This document shows, piece after piece, positions 63,579 to 64,000 of a stretch of DNA of 64,000 nt. This stretch comes from Pseudomonadota bacterium. GTDB lineage: Bacteria > Desulfobacterota > Desulfovibrionia > Desulfovibrionales > Desulfovibrionaceae. The stretch covers positions 85,683 through 149,682 of the forward strand of contig JAEWQB010000017.1 in assembly GCA_023460395.1 (NCBI GenBank), written 5' to 3'. A program made the position numbers and the translations under genes. The notes beneath the pieces are model-generated. The model was not told the origin of the DNA. It saw only the letters and a program-made list of their open reading frames with translations, and searched no databases. Position 1 is the first letter of the stretch; each line of letters starts with the position of its first letter.

Positions 63579-64000
63579 ATTCGGCTCCTCCGCCGCGCCA
63601 GCCCGATCCGGCAGCGGCAATGATCGACCATGCCCCCCGTGCGAAACTCCGGCCTGAGCCAGACGTTCCCGGATGTCCTTCCCGAAAAGGCGCGTCCGAA
63701 GAGAGGCAAAGATTTCCTTACGCTTCTTAATAAAGCACGGAGCGTGCCAGAGGCGCGGGCCACTCCTTTCCCCTGCGCCGGCAAACAGCACAGGAGACGG
63801 AAGTTCCCCACATTTTCCGAACAGTTTTGGCATGTTGACAAGGCATCCGCAGGCGACAACAGATTTTACGCGGCACCGCGGGCACCCTCCCCGTTATCCG
63901 AACCTCCGCATAAACTGGCAGCTTTTGCCCACCCTGTCCGGTACCGGCTGCGCCCCGCAACGGGCACACGCAAAGCGGCGGGCCGGGAACCCATGTTCCC
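63579..64000. other. Upstream region of flgE, no gene seen
   Basis: 422 bases to the window edge. It contains the flgE ribosome-binding site and a sigma-54 element; frames here lack recognisable domains. Confidence 0.55.
63735..63749 (-). promoter_or_regulatory. Sigma-54 (-24/-12) promoter of flgE
   Basis: Minus strand TGGCACGCTCCGTGC with GG and GC exactly 10 bases apart. Sigma-54 control of hook genes is common in proteobacteria with hierarchical flagellar expression. The leader would be about 145 bases. Confidence 0.75.

Noticed and set aside
63579..63833. N-terminal extension of the flgE frame up to 63833
   Set aside because: The FlgE N-terminal signature starts exactly at 63578, preceded by a strong GGAGGAG; the extension has no flagellar similarity and would include the leader and ribosome-binding site.

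Overview
The window looks like chromosomal DNA from a sulfate-reducing deltaproteobacterium of the Desulfovibrionaceae type. This is inferred from the proteins themselves: a seven-cysteine ferredoxin with Asp in place of one cluster ligand, as in Desulfovibrio africanus ferredoxin III; a four-subunit 2-oxoacid:ferredoxin oxidoreductase; three methyl-accepting chemotaxis receptors; and several sigma-54-type regulators. I see no rRNA, tRNA, CRISPR array, transposase, prophage block or replication origin. The left edge cuts a lytic transglycosylase gene. The right edge falls in a gene-free stretch upstream of a flagellar hook gene.

Layout. 1-7.6 kb: MltD-type transglycosylase, a hybrid sensor kinase with an unusual degenerate NtrC-family response regulator, an XRE regulator and a small OB-fold lipoprotein. 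7.6-13 kb: tag glycosylase, a frameshifted chemoreceptor, a translationally coupled YkgJ / unknown / TPR trio, and the ferredoxin. 13-25 kb: HtrA-type protease, kdsB-carA, a TPR protein, two more chemoreceptors, a GT39 glycosyltransferase and a second YkgJ-like protein. 25-33 kb: PBP1A, a DUF4139 protein, and an operon of MoxR ATPase, DUF2201 metallopeptidase/VWA protein and an unknown protein. 33-42 kb: VOR/KOR-type oxidoreductase, queA, a lipoprotein-coaBC-unknown operon, a membrane protein and sfsA. 42-49 kb: aminotransferase, pgi, a two-component sensor with a sigma-54 activator, an AhpD-like protein and a hotdog thioesterase. 49-51 kb: a P1B-type metal ATPase behind a striking paired palindromic operator. 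51-59 kb: an acetoin-dehydrogenase-type operon (E2, Lin0512, E1 alpha, E1 beta, AcoX, DUF6506) with a divergent AcoR-like activator. 59-64 kb: mtnA, a gene-poor kilobase, a D-2-hydroxyacid dehydrogenase and flgE.

How genes fit together. The aco-type operon has a textbook sigma-54 -24/-12 element in front of E2. Upstream of it lie two copies of the dyad TGTTC-N7-GAACA, in the divergent region shared with the AcoR-like activator, so the regulator, its probable sites and the promoter are all visible. It also carries two small conserved proteins of unknown function and no E3 gene. flgE has its own sigma-54 element. The metal ATPase gene has a TTGACA -35 box between two 19-bp inverted arms. One chemoreceptor is split by a -1 frame change that coincides with an in-phase TTTAAAA slippery heptamer, so it may be a sequencing error, a pseudogene or a recoded gene.

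Limits: family calls come from motif recognition by eye. No alignments or database searches were run, and promoter, operator and terminator calls are sequence matches only.
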